DNA of 64,000 nt from Chlorogloeopsis sp038404745 (GCF_038404745.2 NZ_JAYKTT020000002.1:238491-302490), one strand, 5' to 3'; shown: positions 52,407 to 61,984, counted from the stretch's first letter. Numbers and translations: made by a program. Notes: generated by a model not told the origin, from the letters alone.

Positions 52407-53312
52407 CTAATTTGTAGCAGAAGATTCTGCTTGTAAATCGACAATTAACTGAGCTAAATGAGCGCTACTTGCCTGGTATACTGTGCCGCAAAAATCGCAA
52501 GTTGCTTCAGCACCATCATCTTTAGTGATCATATCTTGTAATTCTGTTTCTCCCAGCATTTTTAGTGCTCCTAAAACACGCTCAAAAGAACAACCACAGT
52601 GGAAGCGCAGCATTTGAGTTTCAGGAAATATTGCCAATCCCATATCTCCTAACAAATCTTGAAATATTTCTGTTAAAGATTTGCCAGCCTGCAACAATGG
52701 TGTGAAACCAGATAAAGCGGCAACTCGTGATTCCAAGGTTTCTATTAGAGCTTCATCTCTCGCTGCTTTGGGCAACACTTGTACTAGTAAGCCACCCGCA
52801 GCCGTTACTCCATTTGCACCCACAAATACACCTAAAACCACTGCTGAGGGTGTTTGTTCTGAAGCACCGAGGTAATGAGCCACATCATCGCCGATTTCAC
52901 CAGAGACTAATTCTACTGTACTGGAGTATGGGTAGCCGTAACCGACATCGCGTACAACATAAAGATAGCCCTCACCAACAGCACAACCAACATCTAGCTT
53001 ACCTTTAGTATTAGGAGGCAGTTCCACAGTTGGATTTTCGACAAAACCTCTGACTGTGCCATCTAAGCCTGCATCCACTAATATACCACCTAAAGGGCCA
53101 TCTCCTTTGACTCGGACATTAACCCTAGAACCGGTTCGCTTCATGTTGGACGCCATTAACAAGCCTGCTGCCATAGTTCGTCCCAAGGCAGCCGTAGCCA
53201 CATAGGAAAGCTTGTGGCGTTGCCGTGCTTCTTCGGTTAAGCGAGTGGTAATAGCACCGACTGCACGAATTCCACCATCGGCTGCTGTGGCGCGAATTAA
53301 TTGATCCGCCAT
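52407..53312 (-). CDS. hslO: Hsp33 redox-regulated chaperone
   Basis: 301 residues. Typical parts are 'RATAADGGIRAVGAITT', 'GDGPLGGILVDAG' and 'GEIGDDVAHYLGASEQTPSA', and the C-terminal zinc motif is 'HCGCSFERV' with 'CDFCGTVYQ' (CxC...CxxC). Oxidation of these cysteines releases zinc and activates holdase function. It lies alone between unrelated genes. Confidence 0.95.
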   Translation of the reverse strand: MADQLIRATAADGGIRAVGAITTRLTEEARQRHKLSYVATAALGRTMAAGLLMASNMKRTGSRVNVRVKGDGPLGGILVDAGLDGTVRGFVENPTVELPPNTKGKLDVGCAVGEGYLYVVRDVGYGYPYSSTVELVSGEIGDDVAHYLGASEQTPSAVVLGVFVGANGVTAAGGLLVQVLPKAARDEALIETLESRVAALSGFTPLLQAGKSLTEIFQDLLGDMGLAIFPETQMLRFHCGCSFERVLGALKMLGETELQDMITKDDGAEATCDFCGTVYQASSAHLAQLIVDLQAESSATN

Positions 53313-53498
53313 GAAAAACCTTACATTTCTTTACAAATTTACTTCTTCTATTCTAAGTTCACAGTTTGATTAAAAGTGACCAAATTAAACAAGGATATCC
53401 GTACATTGAGATAGTGAATTACCCCAAATTCTCGATCTTACAAAAGTTCTTCTTTGTAAGATCGAGAAAATCCCCTACGTTTGCAAACGATTTATCTA

Positions 53499-53894
53499 AT
53501 GCTGGGTACTTTTCAAAAAAGCTTATTGCGGATAGAAATCGAAGCCTCCGAAGCTGAACTTCGTGATTGTCTGCTACGTCCTGTACAACTAGAAAAATGG
53601 CTCCTTTCTGGCCGTTTATCTCCCGGAATGCCAGAAGAGTTACATTCAGGATTGCAATTTACTACTCGAACTGGGCCGATCACAATTCTTCATCAGGTGG
53701 AAGTGGCAAAACCCAACTGCCTGCGTTTAATTTTAAGTCAAGGAATTGATGGGTTTCACGAGTGGTATTGGGGGGAAGGTTGGTTACAGTCTCGTTTAGA
53801 AGGAGTATCCCTTTTGCCACTAGCTGTAGGACAATCTTTAAATTTGCTGAGTTTACGTCAGTTTTTATCAAGAAAGAAAGCAGGGGCAAATTGA
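53499..53894 (+). CDS. Conserved hypothetical (SRPBCC-like)
   Basis: 131 residues from MLGTFQKSLLRIEIEASEAE. 'LEKWLLSGRLSPGMPEELHS' and 'YWGEGWLQSRLEGVSLLPLA' suggest a small START-like (SRPBCC) ligand-binding fold. No membrane segment. It converges with the HtrA gene, with a hairpin between. Confidence 0.55.
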   Translation: MLGTFQKSLLRIEIEASEAELRDCLLRPVQLEKWLLSGRLSPGMPEELHSGLQFTTRTGPITILHQVEVAKPNCLRLILSQGIDGFHEWYWGEGWLQSRLEGVSLLPLAVGQSLNLLSLRQFLSRKKAGAN

Positions 53895-53957
53895 CCATAG
53901 TAGGGAACAGGGAACAGGCTCAAAGCTCTCTTGATATCCTAAACTGCCCTTGATATT

Positions 53958-53986
53958 TTAGGGGCAGGCACAAGGTCTGCCCCTAA
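53958..53986. terminator. Possible bidirectional terminator
   Basis: TTAGGGGCAG (53958-53967) and CTGCCCCTAA (53977-53986) pair perfectly around a 9-base loop, with T-rich DNA on the left. It lies between two convergent genes. Confidence 0.6.
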
Positions 53987-54011
53987 TACCCAACAGTAGG
54001 GTGAAATCAGA

Positions 54012-55229
54012 TTATAAAGAAGCGTTTTGCAACTCTGCCGTGCGCACAGATAGCTGTTGTGTCTGGTTACCGCGTTGTATTTTCACCTGCAACACCTGAC
54101 CAACACGAGAATCTTCCACAATATTTTGTAATTGATCGGCACTAGTAATTGATTGTCCTTCAATTTGGACAATTACGTCACCACGACGAATGCCTGCATT
54201 AGCAGCCGGGGAGTTGGGTAAAACTCTTACCACCAGAACTCCGTTCACTTCTGGAACCTGAATTGGGGAGTTGGGATCGCTGTTATTTTGTTTTGCTAGC
54301 TGGGGTGTCAAAGTCACCATTTGCACGCCCAAGTAGGGATGAGCTACTTTGCCATCACGTTCCAATTGAGCTGTTATTTGTTTGGCTTTGTCAATGGGAA
54401 TAGCAAAACCGATTCCCATTGCGTCGGCACGAATAGCTGTGTTAATACCGATTACTTCACCCCGCTCATTTAATAAAGGTCCACCAGAGTTACCAGGATT
54501 AATCGCAGCGTCGGTTTGAATAAAATCTAAGCGTTTATCAGGGATACCGACTTGAGCGCTGGAACGTCTGAGGGTACTCACGATTCCTAAGGTGACAGTA
54601 TTATCAAATCCTAAAGGATTACCCACAGCGATCGCCCAATCTCCAACCTGAACGTTAGATGAGGCACCTAAAGGAGCAACTGGTAAATCACCAGCGTTAA
54701 TCTTAATTAATGCCAAATCGGTAACCTCATCCACACCTTGAACTTTACCTTCAAAAGAGCGACCATCTTTGAGGCGTACCGTCACTTTGTCAGCCTTATC
54801 AACCACATGGGCATTGGTCAAAACCAAGCCACTCTTGTCGATAATAAAACCAGAACCAAGACCACGTAATTGTTCTGGAGGAAGTTGTCCCTGAAAGCCT
54901 TCACCGAAAAACCGCCGGAAAAATGGATCTTCAAAGAATGGATCAGGCATACGGCGAGTCACCGTACGTTCAGTATCAATTCTGACGACAGCTTTCCCAA
55001 CACGATTGACAGCTGCCGTCACAAAGCTACTGCTACCAATAGCTGCTGCTGCTGGTGATTGCCGTTGGGCAACTAATTGTGACGTGTCGGCTGTGATCGG
55101 ATTCGGTGCCGGTTCAGCTTGGGAGGGAGAAACTCGCAGTGTACCAACAGTTAGTACAACTCCCAAAATTACGGCTAAAACGTGGGTAGTAAATTGACGT
55201 ATAGATCTGGGTAAGTGGGAAAATCGCAT
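54012..55229 (-). CDS. HtrA/Deg-type serine protease
   Basis: 405 residues from ATG 55229. A signal or anchor helix (about 15-38, 'HVLAVILGVVLTVGTLRV'), a trypsin-like domain with catalytic His in 'LTNAHVVD', Asp in 'TDLALIK' and Ser in 'GNSGGPLLN', and one PDZ domain (about 300-400, 'GVLVVRVLPNSPAANAGIRR'). This is the cyanobacterial HhoA/HhoB/HtrA type, which acts in envelope and thylakoid protein quality control. Which of the three paralogues it is cannot be told here. Confidence 0.9.
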   Translation of the reverse strand: MRFSHLPRSIRQFTTHVLAVILGVVLTVGTLRVSPSQAEPAPNPITADTSQLVAQRQSPAAAAIGSSSFVTAAVNRVGKAVVRIDTERTVTRRMPDPFFEDPFFRRFFGEGFQGQLPPEQLRGLGSGFIIDKSGLVLTNAHVVDKADKVTVRLKDGRSFEGKVQGVDEVTDLALIKINAGDLPVAPLGASSNVQVGDWAIAVGNPLGFDNTVTLGIVSTLRRSSAQVGIPDKRLDFIQTDAAINPGNSGGPLLNERGEVIGINTAIRADAMGIGFAIPIDKAKQITAQLERDGKVAHPYLGVQMVTLTPQLAKQNNSDPNSPIQVPEVNGVLVVRVLPNSPAANAGIRRGDVIVQIEGQSITSADQLQNIVEDSRVGQVLQVKIQRGNQTQQLSVRTAELQNASL

Positions 55230-55607
55230 AACCACAACCTAATATTTCATTTTATGTAGTTGCGTAATAGTGAGCTTTCTGTGTGAAGCTTTTTTACAGG
55301 TTAGATGAGAATCTCTGCGTATTGACGCTTACTCTCATCAGGATGTTTCATGGTCTGGCTCAATCTTCTACTTTGGATCTGGCACGACATACCTATATAC
55401 TAAATTTATTAAAAAAAATCATTAAAAAGCTATTCTAGACATTTACACTTTCAAGGTTCGGCTTTCATCCATTTCCAGAGTTAATAATAAAACCGAAAAG
55501 GCAAAACGTAGGAAAAATTTATGATTTATAACTTCTATTCTAATTTCTGACTCTGTTATGCCCTCTAGGCTAGGATCTAATCTAATACCAGAATTTCTGT
55601 AACACCA
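55230..55607. other. Divergent intergenic region upstream of htrA and the metal sensor
   Basis: 378 bases. A metal-sensor operator may be expected, since CsoR-family regulators often self-regulate, but no clear G-tract dyad was found. No gene is supported. Confidence 0.45.
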
Positions 55608-56009
55608 ATGAACGGATCGAAGCAAATTGCCAAATCATCCTTGCCCAGTTGTGAACAAGATGAAGATTTACTTCCTGAGGATAAAGATCATGCCCATGCA
55701 GATTACACTCACAAACACGGGCAGTTGGCTCATGCTCACGTCCATAGTGAAGAGTCTCTACGGCGAATTGTCAACCGATTGTCACGTATAGAAGGACACA
55801 TTCGCGGTATCAAGACAATGGTACAGCAAAATAGCCCATGTCCTGATGTTCTACTCCAAATTGCTGCTGTGAGGGGTGCACTGGATCGGGTTGCACGAAT
55901 TGTTTTAGATGAACATTTAAGTGAGTGTGTTCTTAGAGCCGCAGAAGAGGGTAATATTGATGTCGAAATTGAGCAACTCAAAGCTGCTTTAGATAGGTTC
56001 TTACCTTAA
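55608..56009 (+). CDS. CsoR/RcnR-family metal sensor (InrS-like)
   Basis: 133 residues. A His-rich N-terminal extension ('DHAHADYTHKHGQLAHAHVH', 28-46) precedes the CsoR helical fold. The metal-site residues C78, H103 and C107 ('NSPCPDVLLQ', 'LDEHLSEC') give the Cys-His-Cys signature shared by Cu- and Ni-sensing members. The His-rich start resembles InrS, the nickel sensor of Synechocystis. It should repress a metal exporter or itself; no exporter is adjacent. Confidence 0.85.
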   Translation: MNGSKQIAKSSLPSCEQDEDLLPEDKDHAHADYTHKHGQLAHAHVHSEESLRRIVNRLSRIEGHIRGIKTMVQQNSPCPDVLLQIAAVRGALDRVARIVLDEHLSECVLRAAEEGNIDVEIEQLKAALDRFLP

Positions 56010-56075
56010 GTGCGTTTGCGGAAATTGGGGTTTGAGTAGACAACGTCTAAGTTCCTAAATCTCAAATGTTTCTTC

Positions 56076-56095
56076 AAGTCCGTTTCGGCGGACTT
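56076..56095 (+). terminator. Intrinsic terminator after the metal sensor
   Basis: AAGTCCG and CGGACTT pair around TTTCGG, followed by TTATTT. It lies 67 bases past the stop. The rest of the 56010-56342 gap shows no gene. Confidence 0.7.
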
Positions 56096-56342
56096 TATTT
56101 ATGTCCTATCAATAATTCATGCAGATTTACAGCATAATTTAGTAGCCGTGATTCATACAGCAGATGACAGATATTATATTATGACTTTGAGACTAAATTT
56201 TGGTACCTCACCAACTTGAAATTCGCTGTAATTAAAATAGGTTTTATATCTGGTTTTTTGTCTGAGATTTTTTACTTATTGCTTATTAAAAACTTTTGTA
56301 ATCTAAGGTAGTGCTAAATAGTGGTACTCGTGACTTAAAAAG

Positions 56343-57170
56343 ATGATACTAGCAAACTATAAATATCACTATTATTTACGTGGCATTCCCAATCGACCAC
56401 TAATTATTTTTCTACATGGTTTTATGGGCAACTGCCATGAATTCGAGGAAGCTATTCAGTTACTAGAGAGGGATTTTAATTGTCTTGTAATTGACTTGCC
56501 TGGACATGGGCAAACTCAAATTTTAGGTAGTGATGAATGTTATCAAATGACAAATACAGCTTTGTCTTTAATTAATTTATTAGATTATTTAAAAATTTCT
56601 AAAGGTTTGTTGGTTGGTTATTCAATGGGTGGTAGATTAGCTTTATATCTTGCTCTACATTTTCACCACAGATTTACTAAAGTTGTGTTGGAATCAGCTT
56701 CTCCGGGTTTGCCAACAGAAGTAAAAAGATTAGAAAGAGTAAAACATGATGAGCAAATAGCAAGAAAGTTAAACAGAATTGTTGAAGAAAGTGATTGGAT
56801 ATCTTTCTTGTCAACTTGGTATAGCCAATCAATTTTTGGCAATATAAAAAACCATCCACAGTTTCAGCAATTGATAGAAATTAGGCTAAAGAATAATCCG
56901 AAGGAATTAGCAAAATCTCTACGGATGATGGGTACAGGATTTCAGCCTTCTTTATGGGAAAAACTTCAAGATAATACAATTCCTTTACTTTTACTAGCTG
57001 GCGAATATGATGAAAAATTTATAGATATTAATACAGAAATGGTTAATATATGTAAATTAAGTCAGTTGAAAGTAATTAGGAATGCCGGGCATAATATTCA
57101 TTTTGAAAATACAGTGGCATTTGTAGAAAATATCCGGCAATTTTTCTTAGAAGCAAAGTCTATGAAATAG
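56343..57170 (+). CDS. menH: MenH-type alpha/beta hydrolase (SHCHC synthase)
   Basis: 275 residues: 'IIFLHGFMGNCHEFEEAIQL' (oxyanion region), nucleophile Ser94 in 'GYSMGGRLALYLAL', Asp in 'GEYDEKF' and His in 'NAGHNIHFEN'. The signature fits MenH of the phylloquinone/menaquinone pathway, which makes SHCHC; cyanobacteria need this for phylloquinone in photosystem I. The gene is more AT-rich than its neighbours. No other men gene is adjacent. Confidence 0.8.
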   Translation: MILANYKYHYYLRGIPNRPLIIFLHGFMGNCHEFEEAIQLLERDFNCLVIDLPGHGQTQILGSDECYQMTNTALSLINLLDYLKISKGLLVGYSMGGRLALYLALHFHHRFTKVVLESASPGLPTEVKRLERVKHDEQIARKLNRIVEESDWISFLSTWYSQSIFGNIKNHPQFQQLIEIRLKNNPKELAKSLRMMGTGFQPSLWEKLQDNTIPLLLLAGEYDEKFIDINTEMVNICKLSQLKVIRNAGHNIHFENTVAFVENIRQFFLEAKSMK

Positions 57171-57245
57171 TGTTACCAGGCTTAACCTGATAACAGAGTA
57201 TTTTTTCTAAGTCTAGTATGTATTAGATTTTAGTTGGTTTGACAA

Positions 57246-57521
57246 ATGACATTGGGAATTATTGAGCCTTACAACGGCGGATTTCTAGAAATTATTCCGG
57301 AAGGAGAATATAGTGATTATTGGCTGATAGCAGCGATACATATAAATGGAGAAGTATTCCGCCCTAGTCCGCGATTTTATCGGAATGAGCAGCAAGCACT
57401 CAGAAAAGCACAAAAAATCTTTGATTGGATCGCTAGTTATGATAGTGAAATTAGCGATCGCGGATATTGGAATGAAGAAATGAGAATTTTCCTATGGCAT
57501 CAATCAAAGGATTATGCTTAG
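57246..57521 (+). CDS. Conserved hypothetical protein
   Basis: 91 residues, no membrane helix. 'YWLIAAIHINGEVFRPSPRF' and 'ALRKAQKIFDWIASYDSEIS' suggest a small alpha/beta fold. It lies 75 bases after menH in the same direction and converges with the lysozyme-like gene. No family recognised. Confidence 0.55.
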   Translation: MTLGIIEPYNGGFLEIIPEGEYSDYWLIAAIHINGEVFRPSPRFYRNEQQALRKAQKIFDWIASYDSEISDRGYWNEEMRIFLWHQSKDYA

Positions 57522-57551
57522 AAGACTGTACTTGAGGGGAATGCAACACAT

Positions 57552-58274
57552 TTACAATGGGTTTCGGTTTTCAACCTTTTGTTGTGGTTTTTTGGTTGCC
57601 TTTAGTTCTTCTTTCAACATTTTCTGATAAATCTGAGGCAAATAAGGACTTACAGAATTAGTTTCTATGCCATATCCCAAACTTGTCCATGTAGGCGAAA
57701 GTCGTCGCAATACCTCATTTAGCTTGCCCTTTTGCAAAAGCTGAGGAATATCAACTCCCCAAACTTCGGGATCGCTTAACCAACGATACACAACTGCATC
57801 TTGATACTCTGCCTCAAAACTGTAAGAATTCCAAAACATCAACCGCATAGGTTTGGGGTGATATTTAGGTGCTACTAAAAACCAAGTTTTATTGATGATT
57901 TGATATCTACCCGCAGCAGTTGAACAATTCCCTTTATTAGGACCAGTGACAATTGTGACACATATCTCTGGATGGCGGCTTAAGTCGCTGATGTGCTGTC
58001 CACCGTACAAAATCGAATAAGGGCGGTTGCTACTTGCTTCACTGGCTGAGATAGTTCGCATCAAAGCACGAATGTAAGGATTGCCCCCTTTCATAACTAA
58101 GGGTGGTTGTTTTACCGTAAAAACGGGATCGGGACGCGATCGCATACCGTCAATTATGTACCACTGAAACAAATATACGAATACTAGAAGGGTGGCTAAT
58201 GGCGCGATGAATTTTTCAACGCCTTTGAGTTCAAAGCCTTTGAGAGTCCAATTCTTCAAATTTGCTTTTACCAT
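57552..58274 (-). CDS. Membrane-anchored lysozyme-like (phage-lambda-lysozyme type) protein
   Basis: About 240 residues. A membrane helix near 23-40 ('FIAPLATLLVFVYLFQWYII') anchors a lysozyme-like domain: 'ALMRTISASEASSNRPYSIL' with the putative catalytic Glu, then 'STAAGRYQIINKTWF' and 'FEAEYQDAVVYRWLSD'. The family cuts peptidoglycan. Phage-type families are found as host genes in many cyanobacteria; no other phage gene is near. Confidence 0.75.
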   Translation of the reverse strand: MVKANLKNWTLKGFELKGVEKFIAPLATLLVFVYLFQWYIIDGMRSRPDPVFTVKQPPLVMKGGNPYIRALMRTISASEASSNRPYSILYGGQHISDLSRHPEICVTIVTGPNKGNCSTAAGRYQIINKTWFLVAPKYHPKPMRLMFWNSYSFEAEYQDAVVYRWLSDPEVWGVDIPQLLQKGKLNEVLRRLSPTWTSLGYGIETNSVSPYLPQIYQKMLKEELKATKKPQQKVENRNPL

Positions 58275-58316
58275 CAAGAATTTAACAATAACTGACGCGA
58301 TCGTTTCGGCTAGATT

Positions 58317-58378
58317 GGGGACTGGGTATTGGTGATTGGTTAGTGGTTGTTTTATTACTCTCCTAGTCCCCAGTCCCC
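58317..58378. repeat. GGGGACTGGG inverted repeat between two minus-strand genes
   Basis: GGGGACTGGG (58317-58326) and CCCAGTCCCC (58369-58378; reads CCCCAGTCCCC in context) flank a heptamer-like TTGGT/TAGTGG stretch. It may help end transcription of the gene upstream at 58389-59048. Confidence 0.5.
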
Positions 58379-58388
58379 ATTTCTTGGA

Positions 58389-59048
58389 TCAAGCGATGCT
58401 GGCAAATAGTTCCCCGAAACTTTTAACAGCAGCATCGGGTTTAGCTATTATTTCCACAATTTTATTCCGTGCTGTTGGTTCAAACAGCGCTTCGACACAC
58501 ACTTGAGCGACTTTTTGGCGGGGAATGCTGCCTTCAAATAAAGTATCGGCACTCTGCATCACGATGTGGTTGGAGTTATCTTCGTTTTTCAAGCCACCTG
58601 GGCGGACAATTGTATACGTAAGACCACTTTTTTGAATATACTCCTCAGCTTGTTTTTTCCAGACTAAAATTAACCAAAACAAGTTTAGGGGATGAAAAAA
58701 CTGTGAAGCCGCTAAAGAAGAAACTAAGACAAAATGCTCTATTCCCTTTGTCTTAGCAGCATCGACTAAATTTTTAGTTCCTTCATAATCTACCTTGTAG
58801 GGGCCTGTTGGATCAAAGCTAGGTTTTGCTCCTGTAGCACACAGCAGTACAGTACAATCTCCTAAAGCAGTGGTTAGGCTTTGTCGATCTAAAACATCAC
58901 CCTGCACTAGTTCGGCTTCAGCAGGCAAAATACTCCTTGCTTTCTGAATATCTCGCACCAAAGCGCGAACAGGAATACCCCTGGCTATCAGTTCTTCTAC
59001 GATTCGACGACCGGTTTCACCTGTTGCCCCTGCTACAAAAGCTTTCAT
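58389..59048 (-). CDS. NAD(P)-binding atypical SDR (Ycf39/TIC62-like)
   Basis: 219 residues with an N-terminal Rossmann motif 'AFVAGATGETGRRIVEEL', 'VRALVRDIQKAR', 'LVQGDVLD', 'FVLVSSLAAS' and 'YTIVRPGGLK'. The family includes Ycf39 and TIC62, NADPH-binding proteins of photosynthetic organisms, and many proteins of unknown reaction. The catalytic Tyr-x3-Lys of classical SDRs is absent, which is typical of this subgroup. Confidence 0.8.
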   Translation of the reverse strand: MKAFVAGATGETGRRIVEELIARGIPVRALVRDIQKARSILPAEAELVQGDVLDRQSLTTALGDCTVLLCATGAKPSFDPTGPYKVDYEGTKNLVDAAKTKGIEHFVLVSSLAASQFFHPLNLFWLILVWKKQAEEYIQKSGLTYTIVRPGGLKNEDNSNHIVMQSADTLFEGSIPRQKVAQVCVEALFEPTARNKIVEIIAKPDAAVKSFGELFASIA

Positions 59049-59226
59049 GATTAACGCTATCCTGGGAAACTAGTATGGTTTGTTTTAGTTCTTATTTTAG
59101 AGATTCCATGAATTTTATGATCTGTTTTTAAGTTTTCAGTCAAAATGGGATCTTAGTGCGAAAAGTATTTCTGAAGATGGGAAATATTTATTTAGACATT
59201 GACTAAAGTTCATACAAACATCCTTT

Positions 59227-59907
59227 ATGATTTCCAGAAATCGAGAATATCAATCCTTTGAAACAACAGAAGCCGTTTTGTCTGTAGCAACGACGATCGC
59301 ACAAGCAGATAGCCAAAAAGCATCTCCAGAAGAAACTTCAGGAACATCAACTCGCTTTTATGGTCATTATCAGGATTGTATGGAAATGTTTGCCTCAGCA
59401 GACAAAGTTGCTGAGTATCTTCAAAATCACAATTCGTGGTTTTCGCGCTGTGCCGAGCCAATGAAGGTAGAACCACTGGGAGAAAATGGCTATGCTTTAT
59501 TAATTGGTCGTTTTGGCTCCTTTGGTTATGAAGTGGAGCCAAAAATTGGTTTAGAACTCCTTTGTCCAGAAAACGGAATTTACCGGATTCGCACTATCCC
59601 GATTCCTGGCTATCAAGCTCCTGGTTATGATGTGGATTATCGAGCTTCGCTGCAATTGGTAGAAGAAAATCAGAATTACGAAACTACCTCAAATTCAAAG
59701 GACATAACACGAGTAGAGTGGGAATTGAATTTAACAGTTGACATTTACTTTCCCAAATTTATTCAGCGATTACCAAAGCCTTTGATTCAATCTACAGGCG
59801 ATCGCCTACTTAACCAAATTGTCCGCCAAGTCTCCCGTCGCTTAACTCGCAAAGTACAGCAAGATTTTCATCAATCGTGGGACATACCCTTTCCTGCTAA
59901 AAAATGA
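59227..59907 (+). CDS. DUF1997 family protein
   Basis: 226 residues. The DUF1997 pattern is seen from residue 40 on: 'FYGHYQDCMEMFASADKVAE', 'CAEPMKVEPLGENGYALLIG' and 'YEVEPKIGLELLCPE'. The family is shared by cyanobacteria and plastids and looks like a START/SRPBCC fold. Function unknown. Divergent from the SDR gene. Confidence 0.75.
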   Translation: MISRNREYQSFETTEAVLSVATTIAQADSQKASPEETSGTSTRFYGHYQDCMEMFASADKVAEYLQNHNSWFSRCAEPMKVEPLGENGYALLIGRFGSFGYEVEPKIGLELLCPENGIYRIRTIPIPGYQAPGYDVDYRASLQLVEENQNYETTSNSKDITRVEWELNLTVDIYFPKFIQRLPKPLIQSTGDRLLNQIVRQVSRRLTRKVQQDFHQSWDIPFPAKK

Positions 59908-59969
59908 GTAATCTATGAAAAATTTAATAATTAGCCATTAGCCACTAGCTAATGGCTAATAGCTATTAG

Positions 59970-60440
59970 CTAGGCATTACTAATAATTCGCTGCACAATT
60001 TGCACACCTGTGATGGCTTGCCACGCAAACAGTCCCAATAAGGCAAAATTCAACACAATATGAGTGGCACGCGCCCAATTTGCCCCTTTTTGCATATAAG
60101 GAGATAGAGACGCAGATAAAGCAATTAGACTTGTCATGCCAAGTCCTGCTAATAAGTGCGGGCCAACAAATAATTTTCCATTATTAATGTAGGTGACAGC
60201 CATACCACCAATAGAGCCTATCACCATCAAAGCTAGGAGTATAGAACCCATTTGGTAGTGTCTGACGTTATATTTCCCTTTAATTAGTTCTTTCTTTTGT
60301 TCACCTTGAGCATTTCTAGTACGCTGCACTTGTAGCCCCAAATAGGCAGCATAAATGCTAAATAACAATAACGCCCACATCAGGATTGGGTGAAAGAATT
60401 GTGACCAATATTTGACCGATGGCGATAGTTCCAGATTCAT
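59970..60440 (-). CDS. DUF4079 membrane protein
   Basis: 156 residues with four hydrophobic helices ('ILMWALLLFSIYAAYLGL', 'MGSILLALMVIGSIGGMA', 'LLAGLGMTSLIALSASL', 'IVLNFALLGLFAWQAITG'). Conserved polar residues include 'VKYWSQFFHPILMW' and 'RATHIVLN', as in DUF4079, a family largely confined to phototrophs. Its histidines in helices hint at a cytochrome-like fold, but that is only inference. Confidence 0.75.
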   Translation of the reverse strand: MNLELSPSVKYWSQFFHPILMWALLLFSIYAAYLGLQVQRTRNAQGEQKKELIKGKYNVRHYQMGSILLALMVIGSIGGMAVTYINNGKLFVGPHLLAGLGMTSLIALSASLSPYMQKGANWARATHIVLNFALLGLFAWQAITGVQIVQRIISNA

Positions 60441-60702
60441 AGCCTTTGCCCCATTTATTAAATCTTCATAAAAATTAGCATAACCCTAATTGGGAATGGG
60501 GAATGGGATGATGAGGAGATGAGAGAAGAGAGTGGGGGACAAGGAAACACGGCGACAAGGGGACAACAAGAGTGGGAGAGAGGGAGAACTATTAACCACT
60601 AACCACTGTACGGGTGGGTTGATTTAGATATTTCGGCATCCTAGAGAGATTGTTGTAAAAACCCGCCCCTACCACTAACCAATGACTAATGACTCATGAC
60701 TA
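60441..60702. repeat. Repeat-filled gap before the ankyrin gene
   Basis: It contains a one-armed GGGGACAAGGAAACACGGCG stretch (60533 on), the 65-bp GTACGGGTGGGTT ... AAACCCGCCCCTAC element (60608-60672), and a TGACTAA heptamer run (60683-60709) that reaches the ATG of the next gene. No ribosome site is visible as a result. Confidence 0.7.
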
Positions 60703-61956
60703 ATGACTAAAGATTTATTGACGGCTGCTAAAAGTGGTGATATCAAGCGGGTGCAAGTCCTACTTGCTTCGGGTGCAATGCCTGATGTGAGCGATCGTGA
60801 TGGCACAACGGCGTTAATGTTTGCTGCCAATTTAGGCTTTACGGAAATTGTGCGATCGCTTATTGATGCTGGAGCAAACCTTAATTTGCGTAGGAAACGC
60901 TACGGTTTGACAGCTTTAATGTTGGCAGCAAGTGCCAATCATCTTGATATTGTGAGGCTTTTGGTATCAAAAGGCGCAGATGTAAATGCTAGGAACGAAG
61001 ATGGCAGTACCGCTTTGATGGCAGCAGCACTCAAAAATCATGTGGATGTGGTGCGAGCCATACTGGCTGCTGGTGCAGATGTAAATATCAAAGATAAGGA
61101 TGATGATACCGCTTTAAAACTTGCAGTCAAGCAGGGACACACCGCCGTGGTGCAGGCATTATTGACTGCTGGTGCTGATGTAAATTTTCAAGAACAAGAT
61201 GGTGAAACTGCATTGCTTCTGGCAGTTGACTTGGGACATTTGAAAGTTGTGCAAGCACTGTTGGCAGCAGGGGTAAGCGATCGCAACACAGCACTATTAG
61301 CAGCGGCAGCAGCAGGACACAGTGCGATCGCCCAAGCTTTACTGGATGCAGGCGCTGATGTGAATTTTCAAGATCAAGATGGTGAAACAGCCCTACATTT
61401 AGCGGTTGTAGAAGGATACACGGAAGTAGTGAAAGTTTTACTGAGTAGGGGTGCCAATTTGCAAACGAGAAATTGTCTCGGTGACACACCATTACTTGTA
61501 GCTGCATTGCAGGGGCATAGTCAAATTGTTGAGATACTGCTACAACATGGGGCGGATATGAATGCAAAAAATTTTGGTGAAGTCCCTGTGACGCTGGCAG
61601 CAATACATGGACACGTTGAAACTGTGCAGATTTTGCTAGAACACGGTGCTAATGCCAATAGCCAAGGAGACGATGGGAAAACGATTTTGATCAAAGCAAC
61701 AGAACGCAACCACATAGAAATAGTACAACAGCTAGTAGCAAAAGGTGCAGACGTAAATTTTCAAGACTCAGCAGGAGCAACAGCTTTAATGTGGGCAGCT
61801 TCGCGGGATTACACTGAAGCCATGCAAGTGTTGCTACAAGCCGGTGCTGATGTAAATATGAAAAACCAAGGTGGTTATACAGCTTTGATGCTGGCGGAGT
61901 TTAACGGGTATAAGGATGTGGTAAGGTGTCTTCAAGCGGTAGGAGCGCAGGAGTGA
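60703..61956 (+). CDS. Ankyrin-repeat protein
   Basis: 417 residues made almost entirely of about 12 ankyrin repeats, each near 33 residues, with repeated 'DGTTALMFAANLGFTEIVRS' and 'LLAAGADVNFQDQDGETAL' signatures. One repeat near residue 187 is shortened ('VSDRNTALLAAAAAGHS'). No signal peptide or membrane helix. It should form a curved protein-binding scaffold; the partner is unknown. The cbiG-cobJ gene follows 28 bases later on the same strand. Confidence 0.9.
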   Translation: MTKDLLTAAKSGDIKRVQVLLASGAMPDVSDRDGTTALMFAANLGFTEIVRSLIDAGANLNLRRKRYGLTALMLAASANHLDIVRLLVSKGADVNARNEDGSTALMAAALKNHVDVVRAILAAGADVNIKDKDDDTALKLAVKQGHTAVVQALLTAGADVNFQEQDGETALLLAVDLGHLKVVQALLAAGVSDRNTALLAAAAAGHSAIAQALLDAGADVNFQDQDGETALHLAVVEGYTEVVKVLLSRGANLQTRNCLGDTPLLVAALQGHSQIVEILLQHGADMNAKNFGEVPVTLAAIHGHVETVQILLEHGANANSQGDDGKTILIKATERNHIEIVQQLVAKGADVNFQDSAGATALMWAASRDYTEAMQVLLQAGADVNMKNQGGYTALMLAEFNGYKDVVRCLQAVGAQE

Positions 61957-61984
61957 ATATCAATGAAAGAAATATGTCACATAG

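Noticed and set aside
53366..53557. 63-codon frame before the SRPBCC-like gene
   Set aside because: It overlaps the start of the conserved gene in another frame and has no motif.
57552..58274. Prophage remnant based on the lysozyme-like gene
   Set aside because: The protein is membrane-anchored and is surrounded by host genes; no other phage gene is nearby.
61957..61984. Cobalamin riboswitch before cbiG-cobJ
   Set aside because: The gap is only 28 bases and the ankyrin gene lies directly upstream.
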